From JANPCX01 sp031431125 (lineage in GTDB: Bacteria; Pseudomonadota; Gammaproteobacteria; Burkholderiales; Burkholderiaceae_C): a DNA stretch of 59,553 nt. Below, in pieces: positions 24,500 through 32,110 of the stretch. Within the stretch, counting starts at the first letter, position 1, and every line of letters starts with the position of its first letter. A program made the position numbers and the translations under genes. The stretch lies in NCBI GenBank assembly GCA_031431125.1, contig JANPCX010000074.1:1-59553 (forward strand), written 5' to 3'. The notes beneath the pieces are model-generated. The model was not told the DNA's origin, did no database searches, and worked only from the letters and a program-made list of their open reading frames with translations.

Positions 24500-25561
24500 T
24501 CACTGCGCCGGATCACGGTGCAGCCAGCGAATGGCTTCAATTTCGGCCAAGAGTTCGGGGGACAAGGTGGTGCCCCAAGCAGCCAGGTTGTCCTTCAGCT
24601 GCGCCTGGTTCGTCACACCAATGATGGTGCTTGTGACGCGCCAGGAGTGGTAGCAGAACGCGAGGGCCATGGCGGTGGGTGTGAGGCCGAAGCGGCGGGC
24701 CAAGGCGTTGTAGAGGCGGCTGGCTTGCAGCGCTTCGGGGCGGGCCCAGCGCTGTACCTTCATGGAGTCGTACACCGCAATGCGACCGGGTTTGTCGTGC
24801 GGGGAATCAAAACCCACATCGTCGTACTTGCCAGTCAAGGTGCCAAAGGCCAAAGGCGAGTAAGCCAACAGCGCGATGCCCTCCCGGTGAAGGGTTTCGT
24901 CCAAACCGTTGTCGAGCGCGCGGCTGTTCAGTGCATAGGGGTTTTGCACGCTCACAATTTTGGGCAGGCCATGTTTCGCCGCCACACGCACAAACTCGCT
25001 CACGCCCCATGGGGTTTCATTGGACAGGCCGATGTAACGCACCTTGCCCGCTTTCACCAAGGAGGACAAAGCCTCCAGTTGGGCATGGATGGAGGTGAAT
25101 TCACGGTCGTTCGCCGGGTCGAAATACAGCGCACCGAAGGACGGCGCATTGCGGTTGGGCCAGTGGATTTGATAGAGGTCGATCACATCGGTTTGCAAGC
25201 GGCGCAAGCTGTCGTTGCAGGCTTGCACGATGTGTTCGGGCTTCAAATCGGTGGCGCCACCCCTTATCCAGCCCATGTTGCGTGAGGGCCCGGCCACTTT
25301 GGTCGCGAGCACCACCTGCCATCGTACCTCGGGCCGCTTGGCGAACCACTGGCCGATGATGGTTTCTGTGGCGCCAAAGGTTTCCGCCTTGGCGGGCACC
25401 GCATACATCTCGGCGGTATCGATGAAATTGATGCCTTGGGCCAAGGCGCTGTCCAAGATGGCGTGGGCGTCATCACGCGCCACTTGCTCGCCAAAGGTCA
25501 TGGTGCCCAAACAGATGGGGCTGATGCGCAAGTCGCTGTGGGCCAAAGGACGGGGTTTCAT
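24500..25561 (-). CDS. tas: Tas-like NADP(H)-dependent aldo/keto reductase
   Basis: The 353-residue protein closely follows E. coli Tas: ICLGTMTFGEQVARDDAHAILDSALAQGINFIDTAEMYAVP at the N-terminus, KVAGPSRNMGWIRGG, the catalytic-strand DVIDLYQIHWPNRNAP, YIGLSNETPWGVSEF, VSVQNPYALNSRALDNGL and YSPLAFGTLTGKY. The catalytic Asp-Tyr-Lys-His tetrad of aldo/keto reductases is visible as FIDTAEMYA, ATKVAG and YQIHWP. Members reduce aldehydes and ketones with NADPH. The start at 25561 (MKPRPLAHSDL) is preceded by AGAGG, and the open frame up to 25621 is not family-like. The truncated attC of the integron relic lies just upstream, so its original promoter region may have been replaced. Confidence 0.88.
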   Translation of the reverse strand: MKPRPLAHSDLRISPICLGTMTFGEQVARDDAHAILDSALAQGINFIDTAEMYAVPAKAETFGATETIIGQWFAKRPEVRWQVVLATKVAGPSRNMGWIRGGATDLKPEHIVQACNDSLRRLQTDVIDLYQIHWPNRNAPSFGALYFDPANDREFTSIHAQLEALSSLVKAGKVRYIGLSNETPWGVSEFVRVAAKHGLPKIVSVQNPYALNSRALDNGLDETLHREGIALLAYSPLAFGTLTGKYDDVGFDSPHDKPGRIAVYDSMKVQRWARPEALQASRLYNALARRFGLTPTAMALAFCYHSWRVTSTIIGVTNQAQLKDNLAAWGTTLSPELLAEIEAIRWLHRDPAQ

Positions 25562-25642
25562 TGGAGCCTCTTGAAGTCGCGATGACGTTGGCGCTGAGCT
25601 ACCCGCCAAGGCTTGCTGCAACGGGTCGGATCGAGAAATAGG

Positions 25643-26008
25643 TTAAACGGTAAGCAACTTAGCAACATAGAAAGCCAAAGAGTAAATACAAAGTGTCAGG
25701 ATAAAAAAACCTACTGCCTTGAGTGAGGCCCAGCTGGCCTTCAATGCAGGAAGAAGGCGGAAAAAGTAGAGCGGGATTCCAATTGGTGCCAGAAATGCGG
25801 CGAAGACAGAAGCACCAAACGGCGGCTCGACTCCGCGTTCCTCTGCATAGGCGCGACACCATTTATAGATAAGTACCGCGAGAAGGAAAGCGTATATCAG
25901 AGCGAATGGACTCGGCTTGTTTGGAGCGACCGCCATCCATGCGTCCAGAAATCCTGCGGCACACGACACAAATACCATTGAAAGCAAAAATCGGTTCGCT
26001 TTTTTCAT
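25643..26008 (-). CDS. Integron cassette 2: small membrane protein
   Basis: This 121-residue protein with four hydrophobic segments (about 7-27, 34-50, 67-85 and 98-117) has no recognisable family. The ATG at 26008 is only 4 nt after the core site GTTAAAC that starts the cassette. The TAA stop (25643-25645) is embedded in GTTTAAC (25642-25648 on the plus strand as GTTAAAC), the exact complement of that core. Both features are hallmarks of integron gene cassettes. Base composition is AT-richer than the chromosome around it. The rest of this cassette's attC is missing, because aldo/keto reductase upstream sequence follows directly. Confidence 0.7.
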   Translation of the reverse strand: MKKANRFLLSMVFVSCAAGFLDAWMAVAPNKPSPFALIYAFLLAVLIYKWCRAYAEERGVEPPFGASVFAAFLAPIGIPLYFFRLLPALKASWASLKAVGFFILTLCIYSLAFYVAKLLTV

Positions 26009-26012
26009 TGCC

Positions 26013-26111
26013 GTTTAACGAATGACGTGAGGGGCCGCCGTAGCGGCGAAGCCGCGAAAGTAACCCGCAAGCGCAGCTTGTGGGCGTTCCATCTCGACGG
26101 AACGGTTAGCC
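26013..26111 (-). other. attC recombination site of cassette 1
   Basis: On the minus strand the site runs from R'' GGCTAAC (26105-26111, containing the TAA stop of the EF-Tu-like gene) to R' GTTAAAC (26013-26019). The 99 bp between are an imperfect palindrome with inner hairpins around AAGCTGCGCTT and GCGGCTTCGCCGC, as expected of a folded attC bottom strand. R'' GGCTAAC is the exact reverse complement of the GTTAGCC core at the start of cassette 1 (26949-26955), which is the cassette rule. Confidence 0.75.
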
Positions 26112-26933
26112 GCCACGGCTCAGCACTCCGGCGGCAATGATCTTTCCCTCCAGCTCAAGTAGCAACCTTGAGCCAAGAGGGGCGTTAATCGGTGCCTGTG
26201 CTTCGAACACCAATTCATCATTTCCACCCGGACTGAGAGGACGCGACGATTTGACGACTGCTCGAACGGACTGGCCATTGATCCAAAGATCGATCGATGA
26301 CCCTTGACGTAGAACAACAACGTTCTTCGATTCGAGTTTTGTCAGAAGGTAGAGATATGCATGGAAGGACCGACCGGAATACTTCTCTAGCGGAATGGTT
26401 TTACGCGCGGGGAGCGACTGGACTCTACTTAGAACTGCCTTGAGCCCAATCCCGTTTGTGTGAAGCTTGGGGATCGAGCGAATCGATGCGTCATGAAAAA
26501 CCATGGTTGTATCGCCGCCCATTTCGTACTTGTTCATCAGCTCCCTGACTTCCAGCTCTACGAGCTCAACTAGCTCGGAGGCGTCGCGCATCCCTTCAAG
26601 CAATGGCATGTTCACGAACATTACCGAGAGCGACGGAACGCCTGCTTGGCGTGCAATCAGAACATGCTCCCTTGTAATTGGGAGGGGTCCAGTAGCGGCG
26701 TCAACAACGATGATTGCGTGTCGAGCAGACTGCGCAGAATTTGCAACCAGCGACGCGCTCGCGCCTCGCACGGGGGTGCCAATTTGTAGGTTTGTGCTCA
26801 GGCACTCAGTCCCGCACTTCTTGACAAGCTCTAGGCGTGCCTCATCTCCCAGAAAAACAATGTCGTTCGCAAAAATCTTGCCTGCTGCGCAGAAGCAAAC
26901 AATGGCTAGGACAAAACTTCGAAGTGTGCACAT
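26106..26933 (-). CDS. Integron cassette 1: exported EF-Tu-derived pseudo-GTPase
   Basis: The 275-residue protein starts with a clear signal peptide (MCTLRSFVLAIVCFCAAGKI, then FAND). The centre aligns with the second half of the EF-Tu G domain: AIIVVDAATGPLPITREHVL, IARQAGVPSL and ELVELVELEVRELMNKYEM. The last 100 residues align with EF-Tu domain III (SFHAYLYLLTKLES up to APINAPLGSRLLLELEGKI and AAGVLSRGG). Missing are the P-loop GHVDHGKT, DCPGH (replaced by PVRGAS), NKxD (replaced by VNMP) and all of domain II. GTP binding is therefore not expected, and the product should lie in the periplasm. The start is 15 nt after the GTTAGCC core site. Function unknown; it may bind an EF-Tu partner or toxin outside the cytoplasm. 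Confidence 0.75.
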   Translation of the reverse strand: MCTLRSFVLAIVCFCAAGKIFANDIVFLGDEARLELVKKCGTECLSTNLQIGTPVRGASASLVANSAQSARHAIIVVDAATGPLPITREHVLIARQAGVPSLSVMFVNMPLLEGMRDASELVELVELEVRELMNKYEMGGDTTMVFHDASIRSIPKLHTNGIGLKAVLSRVQSLPARKTIPLEKYSGRSFHAYLYLLTKLESKNVVVLRQGSSIDLWINGQSVRAVVKSSRPLSPGGNDELVFEAQAPINAPLGSRLLLELEGKIIAAGVLSRGG

Positions 26934-26948
26934 GGGCAATAAAGAAGA

Positions 26949-26989
26949 GGCTAACTTGCTACGGGGTGACAGTTTTGCTGCGTAACACC
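26949..26989 (-). other. attI1-like integron attachment site
   Basis: On the minus strand the site reads GGTGTTACGCAGCA, then TGTCACCCC, and ends AAGTTAGCC. The class 1 integron attI1 has GATGTTACGCAGCA, AGTCGCCCT and AAGTTAGGC in the same order and nearly the same spacing. The first cassette begins at its GTTAGCC core (26949-26955). No integrase gene follows on the plus strand side: the 26990-27260 interval before PBP1A holds only a GC-rich hairpin (about 26984-27018) and no IntI-like frame. Confidence 0.6.
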
Positions 26990-27260
26990 GCCGCCTGTCT
27001 CCCTCAATCCGGCGGTGCTGTCGGCCTGGAGTCCGCATGGGGCTTGGTTTTCTGACATCAACCCTGCGATTTAAACAGCCATAACAAAATCAACAAAAGC
27101 GGTAGGCCTTTTTCGAGCCTTGGAGGTCTGCATGCCTAAGTCGCCTTTGCGTCGAATGCTGCCACAGTTTTCCGCTGCGTCCCATCTGCTGTATTCGGCC
27201 ACGCCACAAGAACCAAGCAACCCTTGCGGATAATAGCCACACCGATCAACCCGTGACTTG

Positions 27261-29747
27261 ATGAACTCTCCCTCGACCTCGCCTTCGCGCCTGCGCAGCC
27301 TTTATTCGACCTTACGCAGCACCCGACCTCTGATTTGGTTGCGCTGGACAGCGCTTGGCTTGCTGGGTGGGATGGTGCTGGGTGCCATCACCTTGGCCGT
27401 CACGATGGCTTGGTTGTGGCCTTCTCTGCCGGCTCTGGACAAAGCGGTGAACTACCAGCCCATCCAGCACCTGCAGGTGCTCACCCACGATGGCGTGGAG
27501 CTGGCTCAATTTGGGGCTGAACGGCGCATTTTTGTTCCCATCGGCGACATGCCGTTGCAGCTGCAGAACGCCGTGCTCGCCATTGAAGATGCGCGCTTTC
27601 GTGAGCACCAAGGGGTGGACTGGTTGGGTGTGACGCGCGCCGTATTGGTGAACACCGGCAATGCAGTGGGTTTGGCGGCAGGCAGGCCGCAAGGCGCGTC
27701 CACCATCACGCAGCAAGTGGCGCGCAACTTCTTTTTGTCCTCGCGCCGCACGCTGGAGCGCAAACTCAAAGAGGCGCTGCTGGCCTGGCGCATGGAACAA
27801 GAGCTGTCCAAGGACGAGATCCTTGAGCTCTACATGAACCAGATCTACCTCGGGCACCGTGCCTACGGCTTTGGCGCTGCCGCGCAGGTGTATTTGGGCA
27901 AGTCGCTGAACGAACTCACCGTGGCCGAGAGTGCCCTCCTGGCCGGATTGCCGCAGAACCCGTCTTTCGCCAACCCCATCACCAATTGGGAGCGGGCACG
28001 CGCTCGGCAGTTGTTGGTGCTCAAACGTTTGCTCGATTTGGGGCAACTCACCGAGGCGCAGTGGCGTCAGGCGCGTGAAGAAGTGATCAAAGTTCGCAGC
28101 AACAGCCCGGCCCTGAACACAGCCTCACTGCGCGCGGACCATGTGGCCGAACTGGCCCGTCAAGTGGTGTTTGAACGTTTCGGCCAAGAGGCTTACACGC
28201 GCGGCCTCAAGGTGACCACCACGCTGCTGGCAGCCGACCAACAAGCCGCATGGAGTGCCATGCGCAGCGCACTCTTGAACCAAGACCGCCAACAAGCCTG
28301 GCGTGGCCCGGAAGACTTCGAACCCTTGCCCGAAGACCCACTGCTGGCGGAGGCCGCAGCCGCCGCTGCACTCAAAGACTTGCGTGACCACGACCTGCTG
28401 CGTTTAGCCATGGTGCAACAAGCCCATCCGCGCGAGGTGGTGGCCCTGTTGGCCAGCGGCGAAACGATCCGCATCAGCGGCGATGGCCTGCGCTGGGTGC
28501 AAGCTGCCTTGGCCGCCAACGCACCCAGCAAAATTGCGCTGCGCCGCGGCGCCATCATCCGCTTGGTGCAAAGCGCTGGTAATGCATGGGCGGTGTCGCA
28601 GTGGCCCCAGGCACAAGCCGCCTTTGTGGCCATGGACCCGCAAACCGGCCATGTACGTGCCCTGGTGGGCAGTTTTGATTTTGCGCGTCAGCCCTTCAAC
28701 CACGCCACCCAAGCTTGGCGGCAACCGGGCTCCACGATCAAACCTTTCATTTACTCGGCGGCCTTCGAAAAAGGCGTCATGCCCGACACCTTGGTCAACG
28801 ACGCCCCTCTGGAAAACTTGGCCAATCTCTCCGCAGACGACGCGAACGCATGGAACCCGCGAAATGCCGACGGCCAGTTTGATGGTCCCATCACCGTTCG
28901 ACGTGCGCTGGCCCAGTCCAAAAACCTGGTGACTTTGCGGCTGCTGCAACATGTGGGCGTGGGCCCGGCGAGGCAGTGGTTGGCCCGTTTTGGTTTTGAC
29001 CTGGACCGCCAGCCTGACAACCTCAGCTTGGGCTTGGGCACAGGCAGCGCCACGCCCATGCAAATGGCCACGGCCTATGCCGCGCTCGCCAATGGCGGCC
29101 ACGCAGTGGCGCCGGTGATGATCGAACGTATCACCGACGCCCAAGGGGAACTGCTGTTTGAGGCACCCGCGCCCGCGCCGTTTGACGAAACCAAACGGGT
29201 GGTGTCCGAGCGCAACGCCTACCTGACACGCCAATTGCTGCAAGAGGTGACACGCACCGGCAGCGCCGCCAGAGCGCAGAAGGAATTGCAGCGACCCGAC
29301 CTCTACGGCAAAACCGGAACCACCACCGCCGCTGCCGATGTCTGGTTCGCCGGCTTTCAGCCCACCGTCGTGGCGGTGGTGTGGATGGGGCATGACGAAC
29401 CGCGCAGTTTGGGCAGCCGAGCATCCGGGGCCAGCCTGGCCTTGCCCGCGTGGATCAGCTACATGAAGGCGGTGCTGCGGGATGTGCCCATCATGACGGA
29501 CGCTGCGCCGGATGGCCTCGCACCGCGCCAAGGGGTGTTCGGACAAGGCGAGTGGGTCTATGAAGAGTGGGCCGAGGGTGGAGGCGTGCGCAGCATTGGA
29601 TTGGAACGAAACGACGAAACAAACCTTGCCCCGGCGCAGCCGCAGGCTGCGCCGGCACAGGTGGCCGCGCCTGCCCCCGCCCTGCCCTTGCGACCGCCGA
29701 CCAAGTTGAATGACGATCCAATACCTTCCATCTACACAGGCAATTGA
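27261..29747 (+). CDS. mrcA: Penicillin-binding protein 1A (bifunctional glycosyltransferase/transpeptidase)
   Basis: At 828 residues this class A PBP polymerises and crosslinks peptidoglycan. A single membrane helix (about 28-53) precedes the GT51 domain with the catalytic Glu in LAIEDARFREHQGVDW (about 109), QGASTITQQVARNFFL and ELYMNQIYLGHRAYGFGAAA. The transpeptidase domain has the nucleophile in PGSTIKPF (Ser near 491), SKN in RRALAQSKNLV and KTGTT near 684. The extra domain between the two is typical of PBP1A. The tail is Ala/Pro-rich. The ATG at 27261 follows a TTG; a GATAAT box about 25 bp upstream is a likely -10 element. Confidence 0.92.
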   Translation: MNSPSTSPSRLRSLYSTLRSTRPLIWLRWTALGLLGGMVLGAITLAVTMAWLWPSLPALDKAVNYQPIQHLQVLTHDGVELAQFGAERRIFVPIGDMPLQLQNAVLAIEDARFREHQGVDWLGVTRAVLVNTGNAVGLAAGRPQGASTITQQVARNFFLSSRRTLERKLKEALLAWRMEQELSKDEILELYMNQIYLGHRAYGFGAAAQVYLGKSLNELTVAESALLAGLPQNPSFANPITNWERARARQLLVLKRLLDLGQLTEAQWRQAREEVIKVRSNSPALNTASLRADHVAELARQVVFERFGQEAYTRGLKVTTTLLAADQQAAWSAMRSALLNQDRQQAWRGPEDFEPLPEDPLLAEAAAAAALKDLRDHDLLRLAMVQQAHPREVVALLASGETIRISGDGLRWVQAALAANAPSKIALRRGAIIRLVQSAGNAWAVSQWPQAQAAFVAMDPQTGHVRALVGSFDFARQPFNHATQAWRQPGSTIKPFIYSAAFEKGVMPDTLVNDAPLENLANLSADDANAWNPRNADGQFDGPITVRRALAQSKNLVTLRLLQHVGVGPARQWLARFGFDLDRQPDNLSLGLGTGSATPMQMATAYAALANGGHAVAPVMIERITDAQGELLFEAPAPAPFDETKRVVSERNAYLTRQLLQEVTRTGSAARAQKELQRPDLYGKTGTTTAAADVWFAGFQPTVVAVVWMGHDEPRSLGSRASGASLALPAWISYMKAVLRDVPIMTDAAPDGLAPRQGVFGQGEWVYEEWAEGGGVRSIGLERNDETNLAPAQPQAAPAQVAAPAPALPLRPPTKLNDDPIPSIYTGN

Positions 29748-29794
29748 CGCATTGCATCGTTACATTCGATATTGATTGAACAACAGGAAAAAGC

Positions 29795-31120
29795 ATGCAT
29801 CGCATCGTGATCGTTGGAGGGGGCGCTGGTGGCCTGGCCTTGGCCACACAGCTCGGGAAAAAATGGGGCCGAAGCGGCAAAGCAGAAATCACCTTGGTCG
29901 ACGCGGCACGCACCCATGTGTGGAAGCCGCTCTTGCACCAACTGGCCGCAGGGAGTTTTGACACCCATGCCGAGGAGATTGAGTACCTGGCCCAAGCACG
30001 CTGGAATCATTTCAAGTTTCGACTAGGCAGCCTGGCGGGCATCGACCGCCAAGAAAAACGCATTCAACTCGCCGCCAGCCATGACGACGCAGGCCGTGAG
30101 ATCACGCCCGCACAAACCTTGGCCTACGACACCTTGGTGGTTGCCGTGGGCAGCCAAACCAACGACTTCGGCACCTTGGGCGCCGCCGAACACACCATCA
30201 AACTCGACAGCCCCATCGCGGCCAAACGTTTCAACGACAGGTTGATCAATGCCTGCATTCGTGCACAAAGCGTGCCGCGGGCGGCGGGTTCGGGACGCCT
30301 TACCGTCACCATCGTCGGTGCCGGGGCCACGGGCGTGGAATTGGCGGCCGAGTTGCACGCCTCAGCCCGTGTACTGGCGAGTTTCGGCTTTGACAACATC
30401 CATCCTGAAAAAGACCTGCAAATCGTGCTGGTCGAGGCCGCACCCCGTGTGCTGTCGCAATTGCCCGAGAGGCTGAGCACGGCCGCCGTGCGCGAGTTGC
30501 GCAAACTGGCCATTGAAGTGCACACCAACGAAAAAGTGGTGGAAGTGACCGAGGACAGCGTGAAGATGGCCAGCGGCAAGGTGATTCAAAGCACCCTCAC
30601 CGTGTGGGCGGCAGGCATCAAAGCCAATGCCTTCCTCACGCATTTGGGCGGCGACGATGTGCTGGAAACCAACCGCTTGAATCAACTGGTGGTGAATAGC
30701 CAGTTGCAGACGACACGAGATGCGAGCATCTATGCTTTTGGTGACTGCGCTGCCTGCCCCCAGCCTGACGGCAGCACCGTGCCACCCCGTGCCCAGTCCG
30801 CCTACCAACAGGCCATGTACCTAAAAAAACACCTACCTGGACTCATCGGCCTGTCGGGCCGGGCGACCAGCGCGGCACCGCCCTTCATCTACAAAGATCA
30901 AGGCTCCTTGGTGTCGCTGTCCGAGTACTCGTCGGTCGGTAGTCTGATGGGCAGCCTCACACAAGGCAGCCTGTTTGTCGAAGGTTACCTGGCCAAGTTC
31001 ATGTACTGGGGCCTGCACAAACAGCACCAGTTGGCCTTGGGCGGCTGGCGCAAAACTTTTCTGATTACCTTGTCAGAGTTGATTGACCGAACGCACAGGC
31101 CGCGCATTAAATTGCACTGA
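29795..31120 (+). CDS. Type II NADH dehydrogenase (NAD(P)/FAD-dependent oxidoreductase)
   Basis: This 441-residue flavoprotein is of the NDH-2 type, which passes electrons from NADH to quinone at the inner membrane without pumping protons. The N-terminal FAD-binding motif IVIVGGGAGGLALATQLG is at 4-21. WKPLLHQLAAGSF is the NDH-2 signature, TVTIVGAGATGVELAAELH near 169 is the NADH-binding Rossmann motif, and YAFGDCAACPQPDGSTVPPRAQSAYQQA (about 311-338) contacts FAD and quinone. The C-terminal amphipathic part (YLAKFMYWGLHKQHQL) would mediate membrane binding. AGGA precedes the start at 29795. Confidence 0.88.
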   Translation: MHRIVIVGGGAGGLALATQLGKKWGRSGKAEITLVDAARTHVWKPLLHQLAAGSFDTHAEEIEYLAQARWNHFKFRLGSLAGIDRQEKRIQLAASHDDAGREITPAQTLAYDTLVVAVGSQTNDFGTLGAAEHTIKLDSPIAAKRFNDRLINACIRAQSVPRAAGSGRLTVTIVGAGATGVELAAELHASARVLASFGFDNIHPEKDLQIVLVEAAPRVLSQLPERLSTAAVRELRKLAIEVHTNEKVVEVTEDSVKMASGKVIQSTLTVWAAGIKANAFLTHLGGDDVLETNRLNQLVVNSQLQTTRDASIYAFGDCAACPQPDGSTVPPRAQSAYQQAMYLKKHLPGLIGLSGRATSAAPPFIYKDQGSLVSLSEYSSVGSLMGSLTQGSLFVEGYLAKFMYWGLHKQHQLALGGWRKTFLITLSELIDRTHRPRIKLH

Positions 31121-31149
31121 ACCGACAACCTTGACCATTGTTTTCTTGG

Positions 31150-32049
31150 ATGTTTGTTTTGACCACTCAACGGCGCACGACTCGCGACAAAACACCAGGC
31201 CTTTTCTTCAAGCACCTCAAAGGTGACTACTCGCTGGCCCGTTCCTATTGGTTGCACACCGTCTTGATCGGGGAGGTCGCAACCCTGCTGGGCAGCCTGT
31301 GTATTCGCGCGGTCGCAGAGCGGCACACGATGAGTTATGTGTCCATGGCCGTCATCCTGTTCCAACCCTTCTTGATACTGGTTTGGCTGTGGTCTACGGC
31401 GGGTACCTGGATGTCGGCATTCAAGACGTTTTTCGGCCGTGGAAGTCGGCTCTGGTCTGTCATGGCCGTTGTGGCCATGACATTGAGCACATTTGGCATG
31501 GCCCATCGGCTGTCCAGCATGCGACCATTCATTGAAGAACACTGGGCTGTGGTCAAAGGCAAACAGCCTGCCCCCATCTTCAGCTTGCAGCTCAAAGACG
31601 GCGGGAGAGTCATTGAGTTCAAAGGTGGGGTCAATGACGGGGCGGCACGTGCGCTGGATAAAGCAATCGCGGACGCCCCAAAAGTTTCAACCATCGTGCT
31701 GAACTCACCCGGTGGTTGGATCAAAGAAGGTGAACGAATGGCGCAGGTCATTCGTCGCTATCAAATCCATACCCACGTTGACGAGGAATGTTTTTCTTCA
31801 TGCACGCTGGTTTTTTTAGCCGGACAAGATCGCACCATGGGGTCACGTGCCGCACTGGGATTTCACCGCGGACGCGCGATTGGCGAGAGCAGGCAACACG
31901 ATGCCCCAACGAGCAAAGAAGAAGCAGCCGTTTACCTTCGTGCAGGTTTGAAAAGTGATTTCGTCCAACGAATTCTCGCCACACCCCACAGCGATATCTG
32001 GGTTCCAACACGACGCGAGCTTTTGCAAGCGATGGTTTTGACTCGGTAA
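31150..32049 (+). CDS. Membrane protein with ClpP/crotonase-like periplasmic domain
   Basis: The protein has three to four hydrophobic helices (about 30-125) and a C-terminal domain of the ClpP/crotonase fold. GGVNDGAARALDKAIADAPKVSTIVLNSPGGWIKEGERMAQVIRRYQIHTHVDEECFSSCTLVFLAGQDR is the region with the oxyanion-type NSPGG motif and the conserved cysteine pair in ECFSSC at the position of the catalytic serine loop. This resembles the COG3904-type predicted periplasmic proteins. The serine in CFSSCT could be catalytic, but this is unproven. The frame also allows a TTG at 31138. It starts 30 bp after the NDH-2 gene. Confidence 0.7.
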   Translation: MFVLTTQRRTTRDKTPGLFFKHLKGDYSLARSYWLHTVLIGEVATLLGSLCIRAVAERHTMSYVSMAVILFQPFLILVWLWSTAGTWMSAFKTFFGRGSRLWSVMAVVAMTLSTFGMAHRLSSMRPFIEEHWAVVKGKQPAPIFSLQLKDGGRVIEFKGGVNDGAARALDKAIADAPKVSTIVLNSPGGWIKEGERMAQVIRRYQIHTHVDEECFSSCTLVFLAGQDRTMGSRAALGFHRGRAIGESRQHDAPTSKEEAAVYLRAGLKSDFVQRILATPHSDIWVPTRRELLQAMVLTR

Positions 32050-32056
32050 GGATGCT

Positions 32057-32082
32057 CTGCATGACTCTTGCGAGGCGGTGGT
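32057..32082 (+). repeat. Short dispersed repeat, copy 1
   Basis: A 26-bp block with the core ACTCTTGCGAGGCGGT recurs at 42091-42116 with two mismatches. Both copies lie in intergenic DNA directly behind a gene end, and related CGGAC/AGGCGTT pieces follow in both. Too few copies are visible to define a family. Confidence 0.4.
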
Positions 32083-32110
32083 AGCGCGAATCCGGACGGA
32101 CCACAAGGCG

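Noticed and set aside
25560..25648. A complete second attC behind cassette 2
   Set aside because: Only the first core site GTTTAAC is present. No GTTRRRY core or complementary arm follows before the aldo/keto reductase start, so the site is truncated.
26106..27038. Start of the EF-Tu-like gene at 27038, giving a longer N-terminus
   Set aside because: That start runs through the attI-like site and the hairpin. The ATG at 26933 begins a clean signal peptide 15 nt after the cassette core, so the extra residues are not part of the gene.
26990..27260. An integrase gene next to the attI-like site
   Set aside because: Reading all frames here gives at most a 33-codon frame without tyrosine recombinase motifs. 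PBP1A begins at 27261.
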